NCBI RefSeq assembly: GCF_018691265.1
Contig: NW_024881329.1
Location: forward strand, 124,001-188,000
DNA from: Tyto alba
Lineage: Eukaryota > Chordata > Aves > Strigiformes > Tytonidae
Length of the DNA stretch: 64,000 nucleotides
Direction: 5' to 3'
Within the stretch, counting starts at the first letter, position 1. Every line of letters begins with the position of its first letter. Shown here one piece after another: positions 13,236 through 24,692 of the stretch. The position numbers and the translations under genes were made by a program. The notes under the pieces are model-generated. The model ran no database searches. It had not been told where the DNA came from and saw only the letters and a list, made by a program, of their open reading frames with translations.

Positions 13236-14156
13236 AATCTAAAGGACTGAAAGTTGAATAACATTCAATGTATTATACAGCAAATAAGTATTAATATTGA
13301 TATGTTGCCATAGCCTCCACAATTTTGCTGCTTAATGATCTTACTTTGGTCTTTCATAGGAAGAATTTAATTTAATTCAGCTGAATTCTTCTTGAATTGT
13401 GCTGGTGTAAGTGAAACCAGCACTACATCTAGCATTTTTCTGGGTAACTTAATACTGTAGAAAGCTTATTACATTTTCTACTAAAACAGATCTTCTCTGT
13501 AGCTAGGGCTTTCTGAGCTGATTCTTCAGTCTTTACCTAGACTCTTATTAAAATTAAGTTTAATTATAAATTACTTTGTTGGATGTTTGTGTGAGTAGAG
13601 ATGCGGTAGAAACTGAGTAAGTTTGCTATCTTAGTTTGGTTATTTTATGAAGTATGAAACAATTCCATTTCCAGTGTTAGTAGACAAATCTACTAAGTTT
13701 AGCTTTGGGTATTGTCTCTTTTGGAAACTTACTTCTGCTCTCTATAGATGTACTGTTTTTGAAAAACAGAACAATGTTTTCAGTAGGCTTGGTATTTACT
13801 GTTGGAAAAAAAAAACCCACGCCAGAGTTTGTTCAACATTAGATTTGTTAGACAGATTAGCCTCATAAAGAATAGGAGGAAGATGACCTCCTTTTTACTC
13901 CTATCATAAAGTACAGGAGTTTGTGATGAGAAAATCTTCTAAGTACATAGAATTTAGGATTTAAATCCACTGAATTCTACATTTACAATACAGTTTCCCC
14001 TAAAGCTTGCAAAAGCTCTTGTTTATTTCTTTTTCTTATGTGGATGTTTTCTCTGTGACATATTTTCCTCTTCTCACTGTTGGGATAATAGTAGATCTTA
14101 CTTTCTCTAACAGGAATAAGCTATTTCCTGCCATGTTCCCGGAAAAGAAAAAAAAA

Positions 14157-14162
14157 AATAAA
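14157..14162 (+). promoter_or_regulatory. AATAAA, possible proximal poly(A) signal of TESMIN
   Basis: A canonical hexamer at the end of an A-rich run. It is a weaker candidate than 14,274 because the hexamer may simply be a by-product of that run. Confidence 0.4.
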
Positions 14163-14273
14163 TTGTCATCTAAATTAATTGACAGATTATATAAAAATTA
14201 ATGTTCTTTGTTTTTAGACATTTTATGCTAAGTTAATATATGGTTAGATATTTTTGGCATTTACACTTAAAAG

Positions 14274-14279
14274 AATAAA
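14274..14279 (+). promoter_or_regulatory. AATAAA, possible distal poly(A) signal of TESMIN
   Basis: A canonical hexamer (agaataaagg) about 1.04 kb after the stop codon. Cleavage would be expected near 14,295. Confidence 0.5.
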
Positions 14280-14295
14280 GGTATTCTTACAGTCA

Positions 14296-17234
14296 TGCTG
14301 ATTCGTGAAAAATTATTGCCAAGACAGCAGGTGAGACTGCACACTATTTTTGAATTTTGTTTAATAAGTGGGAGGGCACTTTTATTAGTGGTAGTTGATA
14401 TGTGAATGGATTGAATTTTATATCTTAGCTTTTAACAACTGCTGCTAGAGATTGCTGAATATCACGGGAGAAAATGGGTTCTCCAAGGGCTTCATAAGTG
14501 ATACAGCACCATGTGTACACTTCACCCCTTCCTGGGCCCTTCAATTCCTAAGATGATTTCTCTTGGTTTTGGAACTAATACCTACATAAAGGTATCATCT
14601 TAAAAAGTATTTGTCCCCAGATAGAGTTACTATGAGGTCATAAATCAGAAGAGCATATAAGGGCTGTAGAGTCAATAGACACTTCAAAAAGAAAGGGAAA
14701 AAAAGAAGAAACAAGCCTGTTTTGCTAAATTGTATCTTGAAATCAAATCTCAGAAATCAACTCACTCAAATTCCCAATGGAGGTGAGGTTTAGTAGGATT
14801 AACCCTAGCAAACAAGAAAGTAGGGTTAGGACTAATGATGTAAGTATGGCTTAAAAGTAGAAATTACAAATAGAAATGCAAAATAAAACTAAAGTTTATT
14901 GGGAGGACTAGAAAAAGATAAATAAATTGTATGAGGAACTGATAGAATCCTTGAAAAACTGAATTTAGTGTAATACAGTCTCATCTTCATTTGAATACAC
15001 ACAGCAGGAGACAATGCCATAATATAAAATGGCAAGTTATTAAGCCCAAAAGAGAGAGGAGCTCAAATGACAAGGAAAAAATGATTAGGAAGAATAATCA
15101 TAAGATTTTGATTAGTCAACAGGTTAGAAAATAATAAAGAAGAAAAAATTCACAGGGAAAATTTAAAAGAAATAATACAGAAAATTAAAATGGAACTAGA
15201 GTGGGAAAGATAGGAAAACTCTACCACCAAAAGTAAAGGGTAGGAGTGCAGGGGAGGAATACAAATAGCATAGTAAAGGAAATGCATGAAGAAGACATGA
15301 GCTACAGCTTTGAGCAACAACCCTTAGGCTCTCATCTCTGGTAAACATGATATATGTAATTCTGAGACTTTTACCCAGGGTGCTAGCTAAGAAGTCTTGA
15401 GGGAAGGTTTTGTATTTTCTGCATAAAATTTGAAGTCCCAGTATAAATGAGATGGGCATAAATGAAATTAATATCAATTTGATAATAAAAAATACAAGGC
15501 GCTAGGATGTGTAAGAGTTTACACTAAAGCAACAGAAAACAACTACTAGTTGTAAAATGCTGAAATTATCTTTTTCATTATAGGGAGGTAAAACTCATTT
15601 CATTTAATATTGTTTTATATTACAAATGGTATAAACTCAGTCTGTAGAAGTACTACCAGGCTCTGTGGTGACTAGGATATTCTGAAAACAAAAACAAAGT
15701 AGTAGTTGGTAATATATAATGTAATAGACAAGCCTAGCAGAAGCAACTTCTGTAATTGTTAACAAACTGAAAAACTTTGTCAAAGAGGGTTATATATTCA
15801 AAGAAGAAAGCTAAAACTATCTTTGTGCTCTTAAAAGTAATGCTTTTTACAGTGTGTGGTGAAAGTATTTGAGAACAACATTGACACAGCCACAGATTTC
15901 TTCCTGAATCAGTCAGGTAGGAAATACTTATCAGTTTTCTTAACAACTAAGAGATGAAGCATGGATAACTCTATTTATAGCAGCTATTGTGCTGTTCTTG
16001 GTAATGGATCTTCTTCTCTTTTTACAGTATTTTATAATTTGTTCCATTTCTGAATCTGAAATTATGATATCTCAGAAATATATGATATTCATGTTTCTGA
16101 GGAAACAAGAAGGAATTTAAAAGCAGGCAAGCCCATGGATTCATAACTCCATGAACTACTTACATTTTAACATTGCAGATAAAACATAAAGACCTTTCTG
16201 AAACTGGCAACGTGTCCGTCTCATCTGAAAATAAGATGAAATATTAATCTTTTAAAATAGGTAAGGATAGAGATTGTTTGGATGAGTACAACTGCAAAGT
16301 TATGTAAAGCAAACATTCTCATCAGATGTCTCTGTTTTCTATTTCATTTTTTACCTGTGGGTATATCAGACAGTATTCTAAAGGCTTGGTAAGCAGTTGT
16401 CAAGATCTTCAGTGCACAGACCAGAGGCCAGCACATTCAAATTATTTTAGAGAGGTCTTTGAAATTCAGAAGTTCAGACACTTCTAAGAGGTCTCTCTTG
16501 TCTCATAATCATGCAGTTCCACTGAAGGATGTTGTAATGTGGTATGTGAGATCTTTAGAGGTATAGATTGGTACAGAATAAAAATGTGGGGAACTGAGTT
16601 TCTCATATATATATTGGATGAGAGAGGCAAATACAATACACTCCATGAGATCTTTACATAAAAATTGAAAGTTGCTATCTGATGCCTTCCCTGTTGGTTA
16701 GGTCTGGAGTTTGTCCCTGTTTCATTACAGCAGGTGTCTTCAACTTTAGACAACTGCTCTTAAGGATTTTGGGATTAAATGTTTCCCTTTCAATGTACAG
16801 CTTAAAAAAATTGTAACACATTCTGACAGGAGACCCCTTCTCTTTTTAGACTACTTGGTCCATTTGAGAAGCTGACATATATGGAGAGAAGAAAAGGGTA
16901 AAAGTCAGAAAAGCCCCAATTTTAATAGAGAACAGAATGCAGAGGAACACGAAAGCAAATGGAGTTATGAGAGACACACCTCAGAAAGAATGTCAGCTGA
17001 AGCAAACTAGTGAAGTGTAAGAAATAGCTTCTAATTCTGTATTTGTTTTGAATCAGCTGGGGGGAAGGAGAGGAAAAAATAAAGATGTGAATTGTATGGT
17101 GAATCAAACGGTGACTCTAAGCTGCCAGTATTCATTCATTTCATACAGCTGTGAAAAAGCTTAATACTGTTCGAGGGAATATCAGAAAAGATATTTTTAG
17201 TAGAGAGGGGAAAATGTATTATTTTAGAAAATGC
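14296..17234. other. Intergenic, nothing recognised
   Basis: AT-rich sequence. The part from 14.6 to 15.2 kb is purine-rich and could be a decayed repeat, but I cannot assign a family. No exon-like structure was seen. Confidence 0.5.
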
Positions 17235-17575
17235 TGCTAAGTGTCCATTTGGAATACTGTGTACAGTTATGGTCATCTGTGCTCAAGAAAGATAAATTTT
17301 ATTTGGAACAGATGCAGTTCTCAGAAAGGCTCCTGGTGATATGATTCCTGTTCATAAAAAAAATTTAGGAGATAAATATCAAAGAGGGATAGAAGATGTT
17401 AAAGGATATATATCACTTAAATTTGGAATGGAAAGTAAGTTTCCCTGACCATTCAAAGCGTAAGGTGATGAAATGGTCTTCCAGATAGCATAATGTGAGC
17501 CAGGAACCTAAACTATTCTAAAATGGAACTGCAAAAATTGCCTAATTAAAACATTTCCTGGAGACAACAAATAAT
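17235..17575 (+). repeat. Ancient CR1/L3-like LINE relic
   Basis: The stretch starting catttggaatactgtgtaca and continuing through a CTCAAGAAAGATA-type segment matches, by recall, the 3' RT-end portion of old amniote CR1/L3 LINEs in forward orientation. It is strongly decayed with no usable frame. Boundaries are approximate. Confidence 0.55.
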
Positions 17576-19559
17576 GTCTATGTGACAAGGCTTTGGGTGT
17601 TTATATACTGCATATTCAAGGGATTTTGAAAGAAAAGACAGTAGATTATGCCATATTTCCCTTGCATGAATCTCATACTTCAGTGCTTTTGTCACCTATG
17701 GCACCCAGAAAAATATTTCTTCTGCTTGATATGTCACTCTTAGAACCCCTAAGTACTGAACACTAACAGATGCTGGGTCAAAATGCAGGCTGTGTGTGTT
17801 CACTTTCCTAGAGATATTAAATTCCCCCATTTAAATGCTTAGGATTGAATTGATCACACTTACTTTGGGATCATGAAAGAACTTCCAACCACGTGAGAGA
17901 GTGTTCTGCCAATTCAGAGATTTACTTGATGTTGATGCTCTCAGTTTCTGATTCTTTCTGTAGCATGGTATCATCTTGGATCTCTTGGTTTATCTGTGAA
18001 ACATACAAGAAAGTACTGGGAAGTGTTTGGGGAATGTGAAGCAGATGTTCTGTGGTCTCTTCTAAACTGAACACAGATGTTGCTTATTGTCAACAAGGGA
18101 CTGGGTTTGAAGATCCAACCCTGTGTGCCTACATTCCACACTAACAAAGTGCATGGTGCATGAGAAAGAAGAGCAGAAGAGCTCTGGTGACTGTAGTAGG
18201 ATCCGCTTACATTCTTCTTGTTGTCAGACAAGTCCCTAGTGATGAGGTAGATACGATGTCAAACCAGGAATTCAAATCGGTTAGTGAGAATCAGCAGAGT
18301 ATATAACCAGACACATATGTACCTATGAAGTAGCTCAGGAAGGAGCAAGGCCTGAGCTTAAGTGCAGCTCCTGAGTGAAGTGGGGAGGTCCCCAACAAGG
18401 CTTCTCGCAGCTGTTTCTCACACAAGTCTGATCCAAGGCTACAGCTGTGCCGTATCAAAGTTGGCCTCCATCACACACAGGCAGACAAATCCCTAGGAGA
18501 GGAGGAAGAGGTTGCAGAGTCTGATGATGCATCGGGGTCCTGAGGGTGCATGCAGTCAGAACAACAGGTTTATTGTACTGCTTCATGTTCTGTTGATTAG
18601 GCAGAGGCCTGTGAAGCAGGTACCCGTTTTTCTCCCTCTCAAATAAACAGCTTGTCCCCATTTTACACTTTTACTGTTGTTCCCAGTTTTATTGGGGTTT
18701 GGGGTTTGTGTTTTTTGTTTAGGAGTGAGGAGGTGCATCCTTGCTTGGTAGCCTTTGTCAGTGACCCTGGTAAGTCAACACATGCCTTTTCACTGTCTTT
18801 TCCATCTTTACCCAAAGGGAGTTCCAGATATTCCCTTTTCAGTATTTTATATCTAGAAATTTCTCCTATCTTATTAATTTAGCCCAGGTTAATTTTGTCT
18901 AGCTGATTTTTCCCCGTATGTTGTCTGCAGCATCTGACAATTTTTCGCACACTGGGTTAACCCTGTCCAGATCTGGCCTTCTGTGTACATTACCTTAACA
19001 ATTAATGATTATTTCTGAAAGTGATGAACTTTGTACAGATATAAAATTATTATATTAATTGCATTCTATTTTACTGTACTGTTAGTGGTAGAAGTAATTT
19101 CTTATTGGATGATAAAATTCTAGTGTCATCATTTAATCACTGTGTTTAGGTGATTTTGGTTTACATTTTTCATTTGCAGGGATAAAAAAAAAAAAAAGAA
19201 AAAAGAATGACTATAACCATTGTAATGACAGTTCTATGTATGTTTGATACTTCAGGCATGTCTGTATTTCTGCTTCTGGGGTAAAGCAATGGTAAATCAC
19301 CTCAGTCTGGGGAGCTACTTGTGACCAATTAATAGATCATGTGGGCAACTGTACGCAAATAGTCTTCATTCCAACTGTTGCAGTGTGGCAACCTGCTGTG
19401 GCTTACTTTATGTTGCTTATTCATTATAGTTCTTTTTTTATAGCCATAGTCAATAACTAATTAAGCTCTGTCAGACAGGCCTTTTGAGAGGTGCTAATAG
19501 TTATCATATTTACTAATTAATTGAACACCACAGATCTCTGTTTACAGAAATGATGTGAT
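17576..19559. other. Intergenic, nothing recognised
   Basis: No gene, RNA or repeat that I can support; only short chance open frames on both strands. Confidence 0.5.
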
Positions 19560-19685
19560 TTGTGGCTAAGGAGCTAAAAAGGGAGTTTGGAAACCTGAGT
19601 TCACTTCTTAGCTCTGCTACATGCTTCCTAGCTGGTCTTGAGAGATTCACTGAATTTCCATGGCCTTGATGCAGGAAAATACTTG
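19560..19685 (+). repeat. MIR-like SINE relic
   Basis: Contains the order gagttc, tagctctgctac, tagctgg, attcactgaatttcc and tggcct, which resembles the MIR core (TTC..AGCTCTGCCACTTAC..TAGCTG..AAGTCACTTAACTTC). It is a decayed forward-oriented copy, identified from recall of the consensus. Confidence 0.45.
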
Positions 19686-19799
19686 AGTAAATACTGAATA
19701 ATAAAATCAAGCATGTTGTCAAGGACCTTTCTGAATTAGGACTCTTGGAAGCAGAATGACAGGCCCCTCCCTCCCCCCTGTTTTCCTTTAGTCTGTTAG

Positions 19800-19965
19800 T
19801 TATTCAGGACTCAGTTCATAACCCATCCAAAGTCCCTCCATTTACTTCAACAAGCTGTCAGTCAGACCCTTAGGAAGAGTAAGGGATATCAGACCCTGAG
19901 CAGATACCTAACAGAACAAGGCCCTGATCCCAGCTGGGGCCTCTTCTGTAACATGAATTATAGAA
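19800..19965 (+). repeat. Decayed amniote interspersed repeat tail
   Basis: The block aaggccctgatcccagctgg followed by ggcctcttctgtaacatg resembles the GGGCCCTGATC..GGGGCCTCTAGG..TACTGTAATAC tail common in old amniote LINE/SINE relics. The family is not certain. Confidence 0.35.
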
Positions 19966-22900
19966 ATACTGCTAATACATTTGAGAAAAAGGTGTATAGC
20001 AAATTTACAAAACTCAGTATCTATCCTGTAAGCATACCTCAGAATAATGCTTCCATAAATCTTCATTATAGTGTGGATATTTGCCATTCAGTATCACCCA
20101 CTTCAGAGACCAAATGTGACTCATTATTAAATTACTTCAATCTGTGCTGATGTAGAAGCACCCCTGACACATCTCTTTGTGAGCCATTTCTTCAGAGTAA
20201 TTGCATTAGTAATAGCCGATTACACAGCAATCTTATGTTCCTACAAAATTAAGGTAATTACTGCAGCTAGAAAGACGTCCCTCTGTATTCTGTCCTAGCA
20301 AGGAAGCTGGTAAAAGGTAATGTAATGCTTCAATTCTTTGTAACAAGAGAAACATTAAGGTATAATTATATTATTGATGTGGCATAGGAGAAGTTTTCAT
20401 ATCTGAAAGGAGCATGGAAACAAAATCATAGTTTGAAGTTACAAATTCCCAGTCCATAAAGGGGGAAAAAAAAATCCTTTGCGTTTAGGTTCTTTAACGA
20501 GTATGGAGAAAATGCATTTGAAATACATGAATGAGTTTGTGTTTTATACTTTGAAAGTAATAGATGTCTCTTTTTGAAGTAGATTTATTATGCAAAAGGT
20601 GCATTGTTCTTTGAACTGGATTGTCCAGAGAAGCTGGTATGGATTTATTTTTATACTGAAGTAAATCTGTATTAATTTGTTCATATGGCAAACCTCCTGA
20701 ATATGAGGTTCAGCTTCTAGTTAGTCTGCATGCTATAGAATTTAATTTGTGTTTTAATTTTCATCTTTCTTTGTATCTTTAAGGGAAACCTGACATTTCA
20801 CATTTTCTTTAATACAATATTAGATGTTTAACATAACAGCTGAGGAAGAACAGACAGGCCATTCCCTGCAAACTTAGCTAAGTAATTCAATCTGAAATAG
20901 TCTAGAAGGGGTACTGAAAAACTAATCTCTTCACAGGTATGATGCAGTGTCAAAATTCATAGACAGAGGGTGCCACTAGGTCATTTGAGTGTGGCAGTTT
21001 CTGTCTGTGTGTGGGCTGATGAAAGTATATTGCATGATACAAGTACTCCTTGCAGGTTTTACTTTCTATTGCATGAATGTGCAATGTTTGAATTGCTGAG
21101 TGCAAGCTGATGGCCTTGGAGTAGAAAAGAAATATTCACTTGTGGAATATTTCTTGCAATATATGATATACAAAACTGGTAAAAATAACATGGCGCCCCA
21201 AATTTCTTTGATTACAAAGGTAACGCCCAGCAACAGAGTATGGATTGTTCAATTAATGTAGCAGATTATAAGAAAGTCAAGTTTGGTTCATCAGGTTAAG
21301 CTAAATTCCTTTAATGTAAGGATCTTAGCAAATATTGTATATAGTTGCCATTTATTAACATTTACAGTGAATGAAGTGGCTCCTTTTAAGTATGTAAAAA
21401 CGAGAAATCTTACGGGATCAAGGTACCTTTAAAAACATCTTTTTTTGAAAGAAGAGAAATTAGGGAAGAAAATACTGTATTTTTCTTTTACATACCAACA
21501 GGACTGGGGACAATAGAAAGCACCTTCAGTAGGAAGCTGTCCAAATTTACAGTTTTTTCACATTTTCATATAATTAATCCAGCCTCAATTCACTGCATAT
21601 CTTTTCTGTTGTGTATTGTTAAGAAGCCTATTGAGATGTACACCCTGTCAAAAGCAGTAACAGGCAGTCCTCAAGAGACATTCTGAGTGCAGTGAGTATA
21701 ATAACAATAATAATAATTGTCAGAGATTGCTGTGAGTCTGCCATGATTTGGAAGCTGTCAATGCTAGTGCAGATGTAATTATGGGAAAGGTGTGAGTGAT
21801 ACATGTCAGAGTCTTGTAATCATATCTGAATTGTAATAGAGCTTGGTTAGACTCAATAGGTTGAAAAATTGGAAGATTAGCAACAAAAACATTAGTATTT
21901 ATCTGTTTTGTTGTTTGTTTGATTATATTTAATCAAGTGGATTGCAGTGCTGCTTCTCTGTCTTGGGGAGTAAGTTTGTGTTATTGATCATTTCTATGGT
22001 TTGTTCCAGTCACAGTATTGTTTAAGTAATAACGCCCATCAAAATTGGGACCTTTGTACTAATGCACCAAGAGAAAATCTTCCTGTAAAGAGCATGGTCT
22101 AGCTCACTGGTGTAACTCATAAGTGTATGGGAAGAAAGTGAAAACAAATTTTGAGAGATCTATTTTATTTCATACTGGGAAGTTTTAAAGTTTCAAGCAA
22201 CGTTTAGAGCCGTAAGTAATCAGACTGTGTGTTGCTTCACAGAGTGACCCTGAGAAACCCAATTTTGCAGTTTTCTGATTATGCACTTACTAAGTACTGA
22301 GAAAATTTGAGATAGGCAGGTGAATACAGAATAGACTTCTTCACTGGAGGTGAGTATGTGTGTATACACACCATATTTTTTGGTTCAGTAGAAATGAGTA
22401 GGCATTATTCTTCTTTTTTGTGACTTCTATGTTTTAACATTTTTGTTTCATTTAAGAAAGGATTTTTTTGGAGCTTCACGCTGTTTTACTGAGAATGTGT
22501 CTTGCAGAATCACTTTCTTTGGCTTTACAACATACAAATCCCTTTTCTTTGCTCCAGGTGGATATGAGCACATGTAACAGCTGTGTTCTTTATTGGAACA
22601 AGAGCTATTGGAATGTTGAAAAAATTTCTTCCTTGGGACCTGTCCTTGCAATTGGAGCTGCTAGTGGGATTTTCATAGCCAAATGGGCCATCTTGAATAT
22701 GTTCTTTTCTGTATTACAGTACTGGGACAGGCAACAAGAAAAGGTTTTCCTTCCTGATGGCGGGACAGGATTGACCAGTTGGTAAAATCAGTAGAAGTCT
22801 TTCCCTTGACTTAAGCCAGTTATGAAAGGCAGTGGTCGTATACATGGATTTGCCTTTACATCTCACACACAGAGCTCTGTATTTTGGTGATAAAATCTTG

Positions 22901-23611
22901 TACTTGTGCAGTGTCATTTACTGTTTCCTTTAGCTCTGCAAAAAAAAAAAAAAAAAAATGAAAAAATCAAGTCCAGTAATTTTTCTTGCTTTGCTAGAGC
23001 ACAGAAGATAAAACAGGCATGTGATAAAAGTGGCAACAAACTTCACTGAATGCAGAACTGAGACCCAAGGTGCTATTTGTGTGAAAATTATTACAATTTA
23101 TTACAGTTATAATATATTAAACCTGAATTTCACTTTTATTCATATATGTTACTGTTCTGCCTAGGGCTCTTGAAATGGAGTGGGACTAAGACTCTCTTCA
23201 ATGACAGAAATCCATCAAAATCCCATCATGGTAAATTTAAAAACTAAACCAAACAGAGGTGATTAAAGAACATTGTAAGCATTGTCAGCAGTGCAGTAGA
23301 GAAATGGTAAGATGTCACAGAGAGAGCAGAGTGCAGGTCAGTGTTTGAAACTTGTATCATCTTCATATCCAAGCACAGAGCACAACTGTGTACCATATCA
23401 TATCAATATAAAAAATTTGATCTCTTTTATGGAAGTGAATGTAGCAGTTGTCCTGTGTCAGTATGATGGATGAGCAGCTGAGGCAGCTTTTCAGTGGATA
23501 ATTAACAAAATTTAACATTTGCACAGAAAAGATAAGAAGCGGTTTTCTTGTGAGATGCTGTTATTTTTTTCTAGATCTTATGCAAGAATACAGCATATTT
23601 TTTAGGAAGGT
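19966..23611. other. Intergenic, nothing recognised
   Basis: AT-rich, with an A tract near 22,940 and a short AAT microsatellite near 21,700. The open frame at 22,468-22,785 shows no homology or coding signature that I recognise. Confidence 0.5.
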
Positions 23612-24692
23612 TGTCGTGGTTTGAGGTCAGAGAGCAACTGAGCACCACACAGCCGCTCACTTCTCCCTTCTCTCCCAGCTATGAGAAGGGACAAAGAAGC
23701 CAGGCTTGGGATTCGAGATAGGACCGAGATGGGAAAAATCCCCCTTTATGGTCAAGAGTGAAAGGCAGACTTGTTAGGGGAAGGAAAAAAGAACGTAGAT
23801 TTATTACAGACACTAACAACAACACTTAACAGAATAGGACAGTGAGAAGCATTGCCACATTTTGAGAACACCTTCCCCCCACCCCTCCCTTCTTCCCGGG
23901 CTCAGCTCTGCTCCCGATATCTCTACCTCCTCCCCCAGGGGCGCAGGGGCAGGGAATGGGGGGTGCAGGCAGTGCTGCCGCTTCTGCCATCTTCAGTGGG
24001 GGGAGCTCCTGGAACTTGTTACCCCCTGCTCCAGGGTGGTCCCCCTCTCACAGGAGGCAGTCCTCCACAAACCCTCTCCGACGTGAGTCCCTCCCACAGG
24101 CCACAGCATTCCCAATGTTGCCCTGTTGTGGGTCACCAACTCTCCGACTGGATTCCCTCCCACGGCTGCAGCCCTTCCCGAGCTGCTCCGGCGTGGGACT
24201 CCCCCGCACGCTGCAATCCTCCCAGAGCTGAACTACAAGCAGTGGGGGCTGCTTCTCCCCACAGGGTCCCAGCTGCCTTCAGGCACAGCCACCTTAATGT
24301 CACATGAGAGGCCCCTCCCAGGCCATAAATCAGTGTCTGCTCCACTGTAGATCTCCATGGGTGGCAGGGGGGGGCCGCCCTGCCGTCTCCCCACAGGATA
24401 CAGGGCGGTCTCTGCTCTGGCACACCTCCCCCCTCCTTTCTTCCTCCGTTCCTCCACTGACCTTGGTGTTCATGCAGCTGCAGCAACTCCTCCTCACCAG
24501 CCCCACTGCCCGTCACCACGTCCCTTCTTAAATACGTTCTCGCAGAGGTGCAGCTGATGGGCTCAGTTTTGGTGCAGAGTTGGGGCTGACTTGGAGCTGG
24601 GGGAGCTTCAGGAAGCTTCTCACAGGGGGGCCACTCCTATAGTCCTCTCTCCTGCCACCAAAAAACTCCACCACTCTCTCAAAGCCAGGACA
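23612..24692 (-). mobile_element. Solo LTR, ERVL-like, copy 1
   Basis: A 1,081-bp element with TG..CA ends. On the + strand it begins TGTCGTGGTTTGAGG and ends AAAGCCAGGACA. An exact 5-bp target-site duplication AAGGT lies at 23,607-23,611 and 24,693-24,697. In element orientation (minus) it has a TATA-like TATTTAAG (24,527-24,534 complement) and an AATAAA (23,800-23,805 complement). No gag/pol/env sequence adjoins it, so it is a solo LTR. The 5-bp TSD and layout suggest a class III/ERVL-like family; the family name was not checked. Confidence 0.9.

Larger units (their letters stand above)
13236..14295 (+). other. TESMIN: TESMIN 3' UTR (inferred extent)
   Basis: Non-coding sequence after the TAA. 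The only AATAAA hexamers found before 14.3 kb are at 14,157 and 14,274, so the UTR is about 0.9-1.05 kb. Its first 26 bases still contain an out-of-frame remnant of a tesmin C-terminus. Confidence 0.55.

Noticed and set aside
22468..22785. 105-codon plus-strand frame with a hydrophobic segment
   Set aside because: No family resemblance, no promoter or splice context; its length is within what chance gives in this window.
23852..24531. Overlapping open frames up to about 150 codons on both strands
   Set aside because: They lie wholly inside solo LTR copy 1. Near-identical frames recur in copies 2, 3 and 4, so they are by-products of GC-rich LTR sequence, not host genes.
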